Assembly: GCF_040219335.1 (NCBI RefSeq)
Contig: NZ_JAVJSQ010000007.1
Span: 310,001 to 374,000, forward strand
Source: Gimesia sp.
GTDB lineage: Bacteria > Planctomycetota > Planctomycetia > Planctomycetales > Planctomycetaceae
DNA: 64,000 nucleotides
Reading direction: 5' to 3'
The position numbers and the translations under genes are program-made. Within the stretch, counting starts at the first letter, position 1. The number at the start of each line of letters is the position of its first letter. This document shows positions 1-10,855 of this stretch, piece after piece. A model generated the notes under the pieces. It was not told the DNA's origin and searched no databases. It was given only the letters and a program-made list of their open reading frames with translations.

Positions 1-2
1 CC

Positions 3-197
3 ATTCAGTACGAGAGTGAGCTGGATGACACAAGGGTCTATCAACCACCGGGAAAGCTGATGGAGACACTTAGTGTCTGCCTGAGTCTTTTGCTCGCGCC
101 GGTCATGCTGCTGTTACTGTTGTTCTCCATGATCATCGCAGTCCCGTACTTTCTACTGCTGGAATTATGGGACAAATTGAGACCTGTGAAGGATTGA
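3..197 (+). CDS. C-terminal end of a small membrane protein (partial, cut by window start)
   Basis: An open frame runs from the window edge to a TGA at 195-197. The last 64 codons are visible. A hydrophilic stretch (ESELDDTRVYQPPGK) is followed by a strongly hydrophobic segment of about 30 residues rich in Leu, Val and Met, which looks like one long or two tight membrane helices. It ends in a short charged tail (WDKLRPVKD). The hydrophobic composition is typical of a real protein end and differs from the other frames. The start lies outside the window, so family and function cannot be told. Downstream, the next gene is on the opposite strand and converges with it, leaving only about 40 bases between the stops. 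Confidence 0.5.
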   Translation: MQYESELDDTRVYQPPGKLMETLSVCLSLLLAPVMLLLLLFSMIIAVPYFLLLELWDKLRPVKD

Positions 198-235
198 GAT
201 ACCATTTTTACCAACCTGACCTGTCTCTCCCTGTT

Positions 236-1582
236 TCAATACAGGGTCCGACCCAGCCAGCGATCAAACCAGGCGAAAGTCATCCGGCGGGCAACACCGG
301 GAAAGCTGTGACCACCCGGAAATGAAAACCAGCTGAAGCAGTCCCCTGCTCCGAATTCTCCCAGCTGCCGCTCAATTTTTTCCGGCTTAATCAGGTGTTG
401 CGTTCCATAATATTCGAGCGTCTCCGCATAGCCCCGTCGCTCCTGTCTGGCTTTGAGGACGCTGGGCAGGCCGTCTGCATCTTTCCAGTTGGCGTAGATT
501 TCCAGCGTCTGTTGTGCTTTGGGGAAGAATCGATGTCGATAGAATTCGTGTTCCGTCGAGATGATCAGCAGGGGACGCGGCGCGACCAGGGCCATCAGGC
601 TGTCAAAGTCGATCGGAATCTGCCTGGAAGGATCGTCAATGTACGGGCGAAAGCTTTTGATGTAGACATAAGGGCCACTATTGGTTTTGAAACCAAATCG
701 GCGTTCCAGTTTTTTACTGCTCGTGGGCTCATCAATGCCCTTGCGCCAGGGAGTCCAACTGGATGGTTCACGGGACCACGCCGCCGTCTGTCGCCACCAG
801 TCCAGAACACCGCCGTTACTGACGGTGGCTGTGATCCGCTCATCAAAGGCCGCCGCGAAGAGGGCCGTGTGTCCTCCCAGCGACCAGCCCGTACAACCGA
901 TCTGGCCGTGGTCGACAAAATCCAGCGTTTGCAGAAAATCGACGCTGCGCATAATATCCCAGGTATTTTTGCCGACGATCGACCATTCCGGGTGCTTTTG
1001 GTAAAACGGCCGGGTATCCATCACTCGATGCCGGGGATCGATACGTTCGCCATCGGTCAACAGGTCGATGCTCAGTGTGACAAAGCCATGCTGGGCCAGA
1101 GTCAGTCCATAGGCGGCTCCCACCTGTGGATCGCGTGGCGGATCGACGGGACGGCGCCCCGAAAGGCCAATGGTGGCATCTTTTCCTGAGCCCCAGGTTG
1201 TGCTGTGAATACAGATGATCGCGGGAGTCGGTTTTTTCTTTGCCACATCCGGAACCAGTAGCCAGCCGGTGACCCGGTCATCTGCTTCGGTCTGAAAGCT
1301 GACATGATAACGAGTCAGACCATCTTTCTGTTCTACCTGTGTCAGCTTGCTTTCAAGCGGGAGTACTTTAACAGGAAAAGGTCCCAGCAGTTCCAGCCAG
1401 CGTCGCTGGATCTCTTTACGTCGTTCGGGCCATGGCTTATCAGGCAGGATTTCGGACAGTCGCGTAATGTTGGCACTCTGGTCGGCTGCCTGGACCGTTT
1501 GTTCGCAGTAGAGGAGGAACAGGCAGCAGATGAAGAAACAGATGGTAGCGAAATACCGGGAGACTTTCAGGTTCATGAGCAT
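236..1582 (-). CDS. secreted alpha/beta hydrolase (acetyl-xylan-esterase/dienelactone-hydrolase-like)
   Basis: A predicted exported esterase or peptidase-like hydrolase of 448 residues. The first 33 residues form a signal peptide with a hydrophobic core (FATICFFICCLFLLY) and a likely cleavage site after VQAA. The nucleophile elbow GWSLGG places the catalytic Ser near residue 234, and a His in FPGGHSFP near the C-terminus fits the third triad member. An early HSTTWG-type loop and the region before the elbow resemble planctomycete acetyl-xylan-esterase-like proteins. I start at ATG 1582, not the upstream in-frame ATG at 1630, because AGGGGATC stands at ribosome-binding distance and the signal peptide then begins properly. 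The substrate is not deducible. Nearby sulfatases suggest polysaccharide or ester-decorated polymer breakdown, which is inference. Confidence 0.75.
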   Translation of the reverse strand: MLMNLKVSRYFATICFFICCLFLLYCEQTVQAADQSANITRLSEILPDKPWPERRKEIQRRWLELLGPFPVKVLPLESKLTQVEQKDGLTRYHVSFQTEADDRVTGWLLVPDVAKKKPTPAIICIHSTTWGSGKDATIGLSGRRPVDPPRDPQVGAAYGLTLAQHGFVTLSIDLLTDGERIDPRHRVMDTRPFYQKHPEWSIVGKNTWDIMRSVDFLQTLDFVDHGQIGCTGWSLGGHTALFAAAFDERITATVSNGGVLDWWRQTAAWSREPSSWTPWRKGIDEPTSSKKLERRFGFKTNSGPYVYIKSFRPYIDDPSRQIPIDFDSLMALVAPRPLLIISTEHEFYRHRFFPKAQQTLEIYANWKDADGLPSVLKARQERRGYAETLEYYGTQHLIKPEKIERQLGEFGAGDCFSWFSFPGGHSFPGVARRMTFAWFDRWLGRTLY

Positions 1583-1842
1583 GCGAGATCCCCTGTTGCA
1601 GTCAAATGATGAATGGTTGTCTGAATTCAAGTTTTATTCAGTGTACTGGTTTTAATCGCTGGAAAGAAACCCCTAGGGGAATCGGAGTCCGTACCGAAGA
1701 ATCCGATATGCTGTCTAAATCACTAAAGGGCTGTTTGAGCATCCGGGTGACTTGATTTGATAAAAGTGCTTGTGGCGTGTGGAGTCATTCCGGACAATCG
1801 AAGAGTTGAACACTCTCTGATTTGTAACGGGAAACCAAACTC

Positions 1843-2709
1843 ATGAGAATCTCCTGCTTTTATTATCTGTCTCAACTGGTGATCTTGTTTTATCTGCCAC
1901 TGTTTCTCTCTGGTTGCGGGCAGAAGCCCGTTGCTTCAGAGGCAGACGCGGCGGCAGAGCTCACTCTGACGCAGGCGTATGAGGTGCTGCAGGGGAAGAG
2001 GTACGTCGATCTGACGCATGCCTTTGAGCCGGGGATTCCACACTGGCCCGGCTTTCCCGATGAAACGGTCAAGACCATCTACTGGTATGACCAGCGTCCC
2101 GGCACGCTGGGGACCGGGTTTTTTGCGCAGCTGTATTGTCACGTCGGCCAGTGGGGGACGCACGCTGATCCTCCCGCGCACTTTGTCAAAGGGGGCCGCA
2201 CGCTGGATCAGATCGAGGTCAAAGAAATGATCCTGCCGCTGGTGCTGTTTGACGTGCATGCCGCGGTAGAACAGAATCCCGATTACACGATTAGGATGGA
2301 CGATGTCCGCCAGTGGGAGGCGAAGTATGGACCGGTTCCCCCCAACGCATTTGCCGTGATGCGGACCGACTGGTCAAAGCGCTGGCCCGATGATGCTGCC
2401 ATGCACAACAGAGACAAGGCCGGCATCGCTCACTATCCGGGTTGGAGCCGGGAGGTGTTGCAGTACCTCTACGAAGAGCGCGGCATCACCGCTTCGGGTC
2501 ATGAAACCACCGACACCGATCCCGGCGTCGCAACTTCGCAGGACGACTATTCCCTGGAGACCTACATTCTGAGCCAGAACCATTACCAGATTGAACTGTT
2601 AACGAACCTGGGTCAACTGCCCGAATCGGGAGCCCTGGCAGTGGTCACCTTCCCCAAACCCAAAGGTGGCTCAGGCTTCCCGGCCCGCGTGTTTGCGATT
2701 CTACCCTGA
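1843..2709 (+). CDS. cyclase family lipoprotein (kynurenine formamidase-like fold)
   Basis: A 288-residue member of the cyclase family (PF04199), whose known members hydrolyse amide or ester bonds with a metal ion, for example arylformamidase. The metal-binding signature is clear: HVGQWGTHADPPAH around residues 101-114 matches the family HxGTHxDxPxH pattern. A hydrophobic N-terminus followed by the lipobox LSGC (residues about 22-25) predicts a lipoprotein anchored in a membrane and exposed outside the cytoplasm, which is unusual for biosynthetic formamidases. The His-Glu pair further on (SGHETTDTDPG) matches the family's second conserved block. It stands alone, with about 140 bases on either side before the next genes. 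I see no kynurenine-pathway neighbours, so the natural substrate is open. Confidence 0.85.
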   Translation: MRISCFYYLSQLVILFYLPLFLSGCGQKPVASEADAAAELTLTQAYEVLQGKRYVDLTHAFEPGIPHWPGFPDETVKTIYWYDQRPGTLGTGFFAQLYCHVGQWGTHADPPAHFVKGGRTLDQIEVKEMILPLVLFDVHAAVEQNPDYTIRMDDVRQWEAKYGPVPPNAFAVMRTDWSKRWPDDAAMHNRDKAGIAHYPGWSREVLQYLYEERGITASGHETTDTDPGVATSQDDYSLETYILSQNHYQIELLTNLGQLPESGALAVVTFPKPKGGSGFPARVFAILP

Positions 2710-2852
2710 GAGTGGCAGTAAACCATGTCAGATGCTGCCCTGCCTCTCTGTCAGTCACGGTTTTAAGTTGTGATTGCTGAGGGGCTGCCGCTATAGTGAA
2801 GAGCACGGATATTGAATTCACTCCCTGCTGTTTCGTTGGAATCTAAGACGTC

Positions 2853-4214
2853 ATGCGCTCCCCTCTGATATTTCTGTTGATCGCGGTCTGCTGTGTGTTG
2901 ACCTGCCTGGTTTCTCAGGCTGCCGAGCAACAACCGCCGAATATTGTGTTGATTCTAGCCGATGATCTCGGCTACGGTGACCTGGCCTGTTATGGAAACA
3001 AACAGGTCCAGACGCCTCACATCGATCGCCTGGCCGCGGGTGGTTTGAAATTTACCGACTTCCATTCTGCCGGCGCCATGTGCACGCCGACCCGGGCCGC
3101 GATGTTGACGGGGCAGTATCAACAGCGATTTGGTACCGAGTTTGAAGGCGCCCTGTCAGGTAAAGCAGATCGCGACATCGGTCTCCCCCATCAGGCACTG
3201 ACGATGGCCGAGTTGCTGAAACAGCGAGGTTACGCGACCGCCTGTTTCGGGAAGTGGCACCTGGGCTATCAGCCCCCCTGGCTACCCCCCAGTCAGGGTT
3301 TTGATGTGTTTCGCGGTCTGGCCTCGGGAGACGGCGATCATCACACTCACATCGATCGTTCGGGCAATGAGGACTGGTGGCACAACAATGCGATCCAGAT
3401 GGAAAAAGGTTACACCGCCGACCTGTTGAGCCGGTATAGCGTGGAGTTTATCGAAGCCAATCGCGAGCGGCCTTTCTTTCTCTATGTGCCTCATCTGGCG
3501 ATTCACTTCCCCTGGCAGGGACCAAACGATCCACCGCATCGGCAAGCGGGACAGTCATACCATGCGGATAAATGGGGTATCATTCCCGAGCCGGGAAATG
3601 TCAGTCCGCATACGCGGGCGATGATTGAATCGCTGGACCAGAGTCTGGGACAAATTATGGCCGCGCTCCAGCGCCTGCAACTGGAAAAGAACACGCTCGT
3701 CATTTTCTCTTCGGATAATGGCGGCTATCTCAACTATGGAAAACAGTTTCAGCACATCTCCAGTAACGGCCCGCTCCGCGGTCAGAAGGGGACGCTATAC
3801 GAAGGCGGACATCGCGTACCCTGTCTGATGTCCTGGCCGGGCACCATTCACGCCGGCGTCACAGACCAGACCGCGCACTCCATTGATCTGCTCCCGACCT
3901 TCGCCAGCATCGCGGGGATACCAGAGGCGAACTACCAGACCGACGGCGTCGATCTCGCATTGCTCTGGCAGGGCGAACAGAAGCTGGCTGACCGCAGTCT
4001 GTTCTGGCGGATGGGAAATCGCAGCGCGGTGCGCAGCGGGAAGTGGAAACTGTGTGTGACCAATCAGCGCGGCGAACTATTCAACCTGGAAAGCGATCTG
4101 GGCGAACAGCAAAATCTGGCAGCAGAACATCCGGAAATTGTGAATCAACTGAACCAGGCATTAAAGGGATGGGAAACCGATGTCGATACGAGCGCTCAGA
4201 AACTTAAACACTAA
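2853..4214 (+). CDS. sulfatase (arylsulfatase family, secreted)
   Basis: A formylglycine-dependent sulfatase of 453 residues, exported by an N-terminal signal peptide (hydrophobic residues 4-20, cleavage near SQAA). The metal-binding DD of LADDLGYGD sits near residues 35-43. The activation motif CTPTR has Cys77 as the residue converted to formylglycine, followed by AAMLTG. GKWHLGY near residue 135 and the SSDNGG motif near 287 supply further conserved active-site residues. Such enzymes remove sulfate from sulfated polysaccharides in marine planctomycetes. The gene end overlaps the start of a second sulfatase by 35 bases in another frame, so the two are probably co-transcribed and translationally coupled. 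The specific substrate cannot be assigned. Confidence 0.93.
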   Translation: MRSPLIFLLIAVCCVLTCLVSQAAEQQPPNIVLILADDLGYGDLACYGNKQVQTPHIDRLAAGGLKFTDFHSAGAMCTPTRAAMLTGQYQQRFGTEFEGALSGKADRDIGLPHQALTMAELLKQRGYATACFGKWHLGYQPPWLPPSQGFDVFRGLASGDGDHHTHIDRSGNEDWWHNNAIQMEKGYTADLLSRYSVEFIEANRERPFFLYVPHLAIHFPWQGPNDPPHRQAGQSYHADKWGIIPEPGNVSPHTRAMIESLDQSLGQIMAALQRLQLEKNTLVIFSSDNGGYLNYGKQFQHISSNGPLRGQKGTLYEGGHRVPCLMSWPGTIHAGVTDQTAHSIDLLPTFASIAGIPEANYQTDGVDLALLWQGEQKLADRSLFWRMGNRSAVRSGKWKLCVTNQRGELFNLESDLGEQQNLAAEHPEIVNQLNQALKGWETDVDTSAQKLKH

Positions 4215-5606
4215 TACCAGCGGCGGACTGCGATTCCCGTTTGCCTCAGCCCTGTTCTGGCTGATGATCTGTCTGCTCAGTATGCCGACTGCGGTACAGA
4301 CGGCTGAGCAGCAGCGACCGAATATCATTTTCATCATGGCCGATGATCTGGGGTATGGTGATCTGGGTTGCTACGGACAGAAGTTGATTCAGACGCCGCA
4401 CATCGATCAACTGGCCGCCCAGGGCATGCGATTCACACAGGCTTACGCAGGGGCTTCCGTCTGTACGGCTTCACGGGCCGTCTTGATGACCGGGCTGCAT
4501 AACGGGCACACGCCCGCGCGGGATAATACTACCCGACTTACCTGCAGGCGGACGATGTGACTGTTGCCGAGGTCCTGAAAAAAGCGGGGTACCGGTGTGG
4601 CGGCGTGGGAAAATGGTCGCTCGGCGATGCAGGCACCGTCGGTCGGGCTACGAACCAGGGATTCGATATGTGGTTCGGCTACCTGAACCAGGATCACGCG
4701 CATTATTATTTCACCGAGTACCTGGACGACAACGAAGGTCGCCTGGAACTGACGGGGAACCGGGAATCGCGTCAGCAATACAGTCACGATCTGCTGACCG
4801 ATCGCGCTTTGAAATTCATTCGCACTTCGGCTGAGGAACCCTTCTTCCTGTATGCCGCTTATACCGTCCCCCACTTCTCCGCGAAGGAGGAAGATCCGCA
4901 CGGGCTGGCAGTCCCTTCGACCGAACCTTACTCCGACCGGGACTGGGATGCCAAATCGAAAAAATATGCCGCGATGATCCATCGGCTGGATCGCGATGTG
5001 GGACGAATCATGCGTCTGGTGGATGAGCTCCAGCTACGCGAGCGAACGCTGATTATTTTCACCAGCGATAATGGTGGGCATAAAGGTGTTCCCCAGCGGT
5101 TCCGAACGAACGGCCCTTTGCGAGGTTTTAAACGGGATCTCACCGAAGGAGGCATCCGCGTGCCTCTGATTGCCCGCTGGCCCGGCGTGATTCCTGCAGA
5201 CACAGTTAATGAGGAAGTCATCGCCTTCCAGGATATGCTGCCCACATTTACGGAACTGGCGGTTGCCCCGGTTCCTAAAGAACTCGACGGCGTCTCCCTC
5301 GTGCAGACGCTTCAGGGAAAACCGCTGCCTGAGAAACATGACTTTCTGTACTGGGACTACGGTCATTGCCGAGCCCGCTACGATCAGGCGGTGCGCTGGA
5401 AAGACTGGAAAGGAATTCGCCACGGCCAGCAGGCAGCGATTGCGCTCTATGATTTGAAACAGGATCTGGGAGAGACCACAGACGTCGCGAAACAACATCC
5501 CGAAGTCGTGCAGCGGATCGCACAGATCATGAAGACCGCTGCGGTCCCCAGCGAGCGGTATCCCATCGGCACCCGCTACCGGGGCAAAGCGCTGTGGCAG
5601 CCGTAA
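4180..5606 (+). pseudogene. second sulfatase, interrupted by a one-base frameshift
   Basis: Two adjacent frames together encode one sulfatase of about 474 residues. The first part (4180-4560) has a signal peptide, the [13 protein letters not shown] metal motif and the activation motif CTASR with Cys95. The second part (frame of 4557-5606) continues with TVAEVLKKAGY, GKWSLG, SSDNGG-like TSDNGGHK and the C-terminal subdomain. Homology in frame 1 is good through NGHTPARDN and resumes in the other frame as [17 protein letters not shown]. The break is therefore at about 4525-4527, where restoring one T after GATAA would rejoin the frames. There is no slippery heptamer, so programmed shifting is unlikely. 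It is either a recent null mutation or a sequence error; all catalytic motifs remain intact. Confidence 0.85.
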
Positions 5607-5654
5607 GCGCAAGCATACAAAAGAGTGACAGCAGGTAGGCTTAAGTCCGCGTTG

Positions 5655-6404
5655 TCAGCCAACATTTTCCAGTGGCGGTTCCCCCAGTTGCCAAAGTATT
5701 TTTATTTCTGGAGCGAGGTCATTGGGAATCTCTTCGGCAACGTCAGCGGGCAATTCAATGTTTGCTGTTGCGGGGCTGGAGAGAACGAGGGATCCGGTAG
5801 CCGCCCCTGCAGCGGTCAGGGCGGTCCCAAACGAATTCCCAAAATTCGAATTGGATCTCAGGAAAATGCCGTCATGAAAACGGACGCGACGCCCTTTGCC
5901 CTCCGGATAACGTACACATGCACCTACCTCGAACGAGAGCCGTTTTCCCTGAAGTTTTTCGGGAATCGGAATGGCAATTCGAGCGAAGCCAAATCCGGCA
6001 GGCGGACATTCGACCTCAAATGTAATGGCATCAAAATTGGCACGAGTCAGAAAGAAACCTCGCGCGGGCCGCAAGGCAATTTGCCCCATACATGGTTGGT
6101 CCCTCTGCGTTTGAAAATACGCATCCATGAACGCGAGGCCGTCATGGGGAGTTACGAGAAACGCAAAACAGAAGTCATCACGATTGAAATACGTTCCCGT
6201 CAGTTGACGCAAATAATCGTGTTCCAGGTCCGCACGAAAGTGCAGCTTGAGAATCACCCCCAGCATCAGCATTGCACTGACAAAGCCGCCGATACGAATT
6301 CCCCATGTCACAGCATCAGGGCGATCGGCCATCCAGGCGAAAGCAGCAGCGATACCGCTCACGATCATCAGTAACGCACACACGGCTTTGGTGGATTCAC
6401 CCAT
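5655..6404 (-). CDS. hypothetical membrane-anchored protein
   Basis: A 249-residue protein I do not recognise. Two hydrophobic segments at the N-terminus (residues about 8-27 and 34-52) look like a transmembrane hairpin. They are followed by a roughly 150-residue soluble region rich in beta-type sequence (VECPPAGFGFARIAIPIP, RLSFEVGACVRYPEGKGRRVRF). A Gly/Ala-rich segment near residue 205 (FGTALTAAGAATGSLVLSS) may be a third helix or a linker, and the tail is acidic. The start at ATG 6404 is the only early Met and directly precedes the hydrophobic segment; its ribosome-binding site is weak. It is convergent with the sulfatase pair and is followed upstream by another minus-strand membrane protein. 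No function can be given. Confidence 0.55.
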   Translation of the reverse strand: MGESTKAVCALLMIVSGIAAAFAWMADRPDAVTWGIRIGGFVSAMLMLGVILKLHFRADLEHDYLRQLTGTYFNRDDFCFAFLVTPHDGLAFMDAYFQTQRDQPCMGQIALRPARGFFLTRANFDAITFEVECPPAGFGFARIAIPIPEKLQGKRLSFEVGACVRYPEGKGRRVRFHDGIFLRSNSNFGNSFGTALTAAGAATGSLVLSSPATANIELPADVAEEIPNDLAPEIKILWQLGEPPLENVG

Positions 6405-6518
6405 AATTTGCTGCTGGTTATTTCATTCTTGATTGAAGGATTTCTTTTGATCCGCTCAACACAACAGACAGATCACGAATGCTGCGTTGATTTCAATTCG
6501 ATCATATCAAGAATGACA

Positions 6519-6962
6519 TTATAACCAAATAGATAACACGAACCCCAAAAGATAGATCAATCCGAAAGCGATCAATACATAAACGACAGACTGCTTTTCC
6601 ATTTGCTTTAATACTGGCAGGGACAATAACACACCCGCCACAAAGTAGACTCCAAAAAGGAACATATACCCGGAACCTTCGCCTCTCACTAGCACACCAG
6701 GAATAATGAAGAACAGGAGTGGAAAAGGAGAATAGCAGAGAAAAGCAGAATTTTGATTCAGAAATCGTTTTGGATAGCGTTCAAAAATGAAATACAAAAT
6801 CCACCCCGGCAAGATGAGCATTGCCGGAAGAAAACCAATTATATAGGGGTCATCTCGACGAAACGAGATATTGAAAAACAGAATCACAGTGAGCGTATTC
6901 ACAAACATCGTGAACCCCAAAATCGCGACCGTCTTTTTCGCTATCTGAAAAATAAAATTCAT
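6519..6962 (-). CDS. hypothetical four-helix membrane protein
   Basis: A 147-residue, almost entirely hydrophobic protein with about four predicted membrane helices (residues about 9-31, 38-57, 73-90, 96-113, and a last one near 125-147). The second loop carries charged residues (FRRDDPY, ERYPKRFLNQ). It is AT-richer than its neighbours and has no recognised motif. It could be a small permease-like or stress-related inner membrane protein, but I cannot place it in a family. It lies 115 bases upstream of the 5655-6404 gene on the same strand and may share its transcript. Confidence 0.5.
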   Translation of the reverse strand: MNFIFQIAKKTVAILGFTMFVNTLTVILFFNISFRRDDPYIIGFLPAMLILPGWILYFIFERYPKRFLNQNSAFLCYSPFPLLFFIIPGVLVRGEGSGYMFLFGVYFVAGVLLSLPVLKQMEKQSVVYVLIAFGLIYLLGFVLSIWL

Positions 6963-7067
6963 CCTTCATTTCAGAGCGTTAAAACAACGGGATGAGTCGA
7001 GACACACAGTGCACGTTCATAGATCGCAGTGTCCATCACGGTTTATACCGCGACTCTCATCATCGGC

Positions 7068-9539
7068 TCAGTCAGATTCCACCAGCGCGGCGTCGTTGCG
7101 GGTGCGGTAGAGAAAGGCGTCGGACGTCAGCAGGGAGACGATGAGTGCATTCATGCTGCCGCCGTTCTCTTTGTAGGCGCGATGGGCTGCCTGCAGCACC
7201 GGGGCATCGTTCAATGTTTCGTTGCGACCCATCCAGAAGCGGAATGCATGGCGGACAAAGACCTGCTCGGCCCGCTCGCTCTCGGCAATTTTTTCGATGA
7301 GCTCGAGCGCGTTGGCGACTTTGCCATCCAGTTTGGGGTCGCCGGAATCGATGATTGCGCCGGTGGTGTCGACCGGTTTTTCCAGTTCGGTCTCGCGATA
7401 CAGGCCGGCGTGATTATACATCTCGAAGGGCAGGCCCAGCGGATCCATCTTTTTGTGGCAGGTCCAGCAGTATTCTTCGCGAGTCACCCGCATCCGTTCG
7501 CGAAGTGTATGTTCCGGTTCATCGGGCAGCATGGCATCGACGGTGATCGGCACATCGGGAATGCCGCCACCCAGTAATCGTTCGCGAATCCAGCGGCCGC
7601 GACGAATGGCGTGATTGTCCATCGCGTCGGAATGCGAAACAAGCCAGCTGGGATGCGTCAGGATGCCCAGACGCTGATCTTCAGGTATTTTTGCCAGGAT
7701 TCGCTCTGGTTCCATCGAGCCTGTACCAAAACTGCGACGACTGACGCGGGCAAAGATCTCCGGTCCTGTGAGCTTCGTCGGTGTGACTTTATGGTTGACC
7801 TGCGCGGCTTTTCGCTTGTCGGCCTTGCTGGGTTCCTTTCCGGTTTTGGCCGCTTCTTTGGCAGCCTGTTCCTGAGCCGCTTTGCGGGCCGCGAGCTCTT
7901 CCTTGCGGGTTCGTCGCTCACCGAAATAGATTTCATCTGCTTTGGTCGCGACGACCTGGTTGGTTGTCAACAGACGCTGGAAGACATCGCGATCGTCTTT
8001 CAGGATCAGTTCGATCAGACGATCTGTACTGGCCGTTGAATCGAACATGGCCCGATAATGAGCCTGGCCCCGGTTACTCACCCCTGTGTCCGCGAGTGCT
8101 TTCGCATCCTTACAGATGTAACCGCCCAGATCGTAGTCAAAGTAATCGCGGAAGAAACGCAGGACTCGCGGTTTGCGGACAGTGTCGTCGGCCAGCATCC
8201 GTTCGACTTCGCGTTTCACGTCTGCGCGTGTCCGCATGCGACCTTCGACAATCGCGGCACGCAGTTCTGCGTCTGGTTTGATGTAGCGCAAGGCATGATT
8301 GACGGCCAGTCCCAGTTCCCAGTCCTGCAGCATGACGCGGCCGTACTGATCGGGTTGACCGGCGGCGGCCAGTTCGGGGCGGAAGAGTGCATCGCGATCG
8401 AGAAACAAAGCTGACAACCCCAGGACGACGCCGTCTTTCTTACCGAGTTTGTCGATCGACTGTTTCACGATGGTCAGGTACTGATCTGACTCTTTCGGAG
8501 TCGGCGGGCGGAAGGTCAGCATTTCGAACAGATAACTGATAGCGGCCTGCAGGCTGGCATCGGTGGTACCTTCCTGCTCCATCAGGTCATAAACGGGTGT
8601 CAGCGGTCGCATGACTTTCGTGCTGTAAACGATACTCGTCGGCAGCCCGCGAATATCCCCATTCCATTTTTTCATGACGGGACGCGGATCATCGCTGATC
8701 TGGTACGGCTTGGCGATACTCAACGGACCGTATGCCATATACCGCAAAATATCCGCCGCCATACTCAGGATCTGTGTCGCTTCCGCACTGTTGACGGTGT
8801 AGAAGTCGGGATAGTTTTCCAGCCCGTGTGTGCGAGCTGACGACAGAATGGCGGGGACGCTCTTGACTGCGGTCGCATACGCCACCGTTCCGCCTTGCCA
8901 TTTGATAATGCGATCGACTCCGAAATAGAGTTTGAGTTCGCCGCCGTGATTGGTGGGAACGTCATCGCCGTGCGTCCGCAGTCCCGGCTTGTTCGGATCG
9001 TATTCGGGCTCTTTGTTGATCAGTTCATTCAGACGCGTCATATGCTCTTGAGGCGTTAACCGCCAGAGTCGTGCCGGGGACGCAGTCGGAACGAGTTTGA
9101 TATTTTTCGGCAGCGGGCCAAAGAGTAGCTCATGGTCGACATAGTTGGCTTTGTTCGGATCCAGGTGGTCGTGGAAGCCCCCCTTGTCCTTCATCGCATT
9201 TGTCAGTTCGCCGACAATCCAGTCCGAGAACTGCAGCCGTTCGATGACTTCCGGCTGAGTCATGTCCCGCGGCGGCATCTCTTTCAGCGTGACCTGTGCC
9301 CAGACACTCCGCCAGGTCGCCGCGTTGACTTCATCTACGGGACCGAGATCGTGCAGCGAAAGATTCCCTTCCGGATCGGTCGCGCCGTGACAGTCGACGC
9401 AGTGGGTCTTCAGGAAGGTTTTCGCAAAACTCTGGTAGTCTTTGGAAACCTTCTGCCCGGGCGTGTACGTCTCTCCCTGAGTGACAGCGAGCAGACTTAA
9501 CAGTACTGAAAGAGCGGCGACGAGACGAAACCCGATCAT
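7068..9539 (-). CDS. planctomycete cytochrome c protein with DUF1592/DUF1588/DUF1585 domains
   Basis: A secreted 823-residue protein of a family very widespread in Planctomycetes. A signal peptide (residues 1-22) is followed by a heme-c type domain with CVDCH at residues 47-51, then the DUF1587/1595/1592 region. A DUF1588 segment contains ILTHPSWL and [12 protein letters not shown], and a C-terminal DUF1585 domain has the [10 protein letters not shown] pattern. The second CxxCH offers another potential heme site. A Lys/Ala/Glu-rich low-complexity insert of about 45 residues sits near residues 535-580. Its first codon overlaps the stop codon of the DUF1552 gene upstream (ATGA), so the two are translationally coupled. 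This pairing is the standard arrangement for the family. The cellular role is not established; an exported redox or polymer-handling complex is inferred from the heme motifs. Confidence 0.9.
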   Translation of the reverse strand: MIGFRLVAALSVLLSLLAVTQGETYTPGQKVSKDYQSFAKTFLKTHCVDCHGATDPEGNLSLHDLGPVDEVNAATWRSVWAQVTLKEMPPRDMTQPEVIERLQFSDWIVGELTNAMKDKGGFHDHLDPNKANYVDHELLFGPLPKNIKLVPTASPARLWRLTPQEHMTRLNELINKEPEYDPNKPGLRTHGDDVPTNHGGELKLYFGVDRIIKWQGGTVAYATAVKSVPAILSSARTHGLENYPDFYTVNSAEATQILSMAADILRYMAYGPLSIAKPYQISDDPRPVMKKWNGDIRGLPTSIVYSTKVMRPLTPVYDLMEQEGTTDASLQAAISYLFEMLTFRPPTPKESDQYLTIVKQSIDKLGKKDGVVLGLSALFLDRDALFRPELAAAGQPDQYGRVMLQDWELGLAVNHALRYIKPDAELRAAIVEGRMRTRADVKREVERMLADDTVRKPRVLRFFRDYFDYDLGGYICKDAKALADTGVSNRGQAHYRAMFDSTASTDRLIELILKDDRDVFQRLLTTNQVVATKADEIYFGERRTRKEELAARKAAQEQAAKEAAKTGKEPSKADKRKAAQVNHKVTPTKLTGPEIFARVSRRSFGTGSMEPERILAKIPEDQRLGILTHPSWLVSHSDAMDNHAIRRGRWIRERLLGGGIPDVPITVDAMLPDEPEHTLRERMRVTREEYCWTCHKKMDPLGLPFEMYNHAGLYRETELEKPVDTTGAIIDSGDPKLDGKVANALELIEKIAESERAEQVFVRHAFRFWMGRNETLNDAPVLQAAHRAYKENGGSMNALIVSLLTSDAFLYRTRNDAALVESD

Positions 9540-10855
9540 GCCAGCAGTTCCTGCAGCGGGCCGGAACCGGAATCAAACTTGCGGGCCAGCTTCTCATTCA
9601 TGTTGAAGTGCTCACAGGGAACGCCGGCGGCTTCCAGCAGGGTTGCGTACAACGAGTTGATCGGCCGTTTGCCGTCCAGCTGGGTGAAGCAGCCGGTCTT
9701 GAAGGCACCGTCGAAATTGCCCAGCAGCATCACCGGCCAGTTGGCACCGCTGGTGTGCTGTTTGTCGGCGTTGTTGCTGGTGTAAACGATGAGTGTGTGA
9801 TCCATCATCGTGCCACTCCCCTCGGGGATCGATTCGAGGGCTTCGATGATCCGCACCAGCATGCGGCTGTTGTATTGACGAATCTTAATCCAGATCGGAT
9901 TGCCCGGCTGTTCCATGTGGCCCAGGTTGTGGCCCTGCTGTTCAATGCCCAGCCCTTTCCAGGCACCAAAGATTTCGCCGCGGCCCGAGCCGATGGTCAG
10001 CGTGTTGGTGATGCCTGACGTGAGGGACGAAATACCCAGATCCAGCAGTACATCGTGCCAGTCGGTTTCATGCTCGGGACTGGTATAACGACCGTCGACT
10101 TTGGGTGCGAATTTGCTCAAGTGACCAGCAACCGAATCGAGACGATCACGCAGACCATTGACTTCTTTGAAGCCGTCAACGAACTGACCGTACCGCTGCT
10201 GGTCGGCGGTGGGCAGTGCATTGCCTTTCGCGGCGGCCAGCTGTTCGATCTGATTGAAGACATTGGAGCGTGCTTCGTGCTGACGTCGAATGTCGCCGGT
10301 AGAGATGCCGCCATACAGCATCTGATACAGGTGATTCGGATTGGAGTGCATGAAGATCGGCTGACCGGCGCCACTGGCTGACAATGTTGCGATGGTCGGC
10401 TTGGTCCGCATGTTCTCGATGGAGTCCATGCCGATACAGAGATGCGGCAGCAGTGTCTGCGGCAGGATTTTGCTCAACTCGTAATCGATGGTCGAGGCAC
10501 TCGGCGGGACGCCGTCACTTCCGCGGTAGCCACCCAGCGCGCCGAAGAAGGCGCTGTGCGAAGGACTGGTGTGAATGCCGTGCAGACCGTTGATGATGTG
10601 CATACGATCTTTGTATGGTTCCAGCGGGCTGATGGGTTCAGGGAGTTTGACCTTCGCCAGTGAGCCGCTGCGTTTCATGCCTTCGGGAATACAGGTCGCC
10701 GGATCGAATCCCTGGTTCTGCATGAAGAAGACAATCCGCTTGGGCGTGTCTTTACTGGTCGGCATGGCGAGCAGACGTTCGGGCAGGAGGGGCAGTCCAA
10801 AGGCGGCGCCGGCACCGGCGGCCAGGGTTTGCATCATTTGTCTACGATTGAGCAT
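9536..10855 (-). CDS. DUF1552 domain protein with Tat signal
   Basis: A 439-residue DUF1552 (PF07586) protein. The N-terminus [19 protein letters not shown] is a twin-arginine signal, so the protein is exported folded. The body shows family-typical stretches such as [14 protein letters not shown] near residue 45, [11 protein letters not shown], and a C-terminal [18 protein letters not shown] block. DUF1552 resembles DUF1501 and the alkaline-phosphatase-like fold in layout, but no catalytic assignment is established. I start at ATG 10855 because the Tat motif then lies at the usual distance; an in-frame ATG at 10876 would add seven residues. It shares a four-base overlap with the downstream DUF1592 gene, forming a two-gene operon. 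Confidence 0.9.
   Translation of the reverse strand: MLNRRQMMQTLAAGAGAAFGLPLLPERLLAMPTSKDTPKRIVFFMQNQGFDPATCIPEGMKRSGSLAKVKLPEPISPLEPYKDRMHIINGLHGIHTSPSHSAFFGALGGYRGSDGVPPSASTIDYELSKILPQTLLPHLCIGMDSIENMRTKPTIATLSASGAGQPIFMHSNPNHLYQMLYGGISTGDIRRQHEARSNVFNQIEQLAAAKGNALPTADQQRYGQFVDGFKEVNGLRDRLDSVAGHLSKFAPKVDGRYTSPEHETDWHDVLLDLGISSLTSGITNTLTIGSGRGEIFGAWKGLGIEQQGHNLGHMEQPGNPIWIKIRQYNSRMLVRIIEALESIPEGSGTMMDHTLIVYTSNNADKQHTSGANWPVMLLGNFDGAFKTGCFTQLDGKRPINSLYATLLEAAGVPCEHFNMNEKLARKFDSGSGPLQELLA

Noticed and set aside
4520..4535. Programmed ribosomal frameshifting in the sulfatase
   Set aside because: No slippery X-XXY-YYZ heptamer and no stimulating structure is evident; a one-base deletion or sequence error is simpler.
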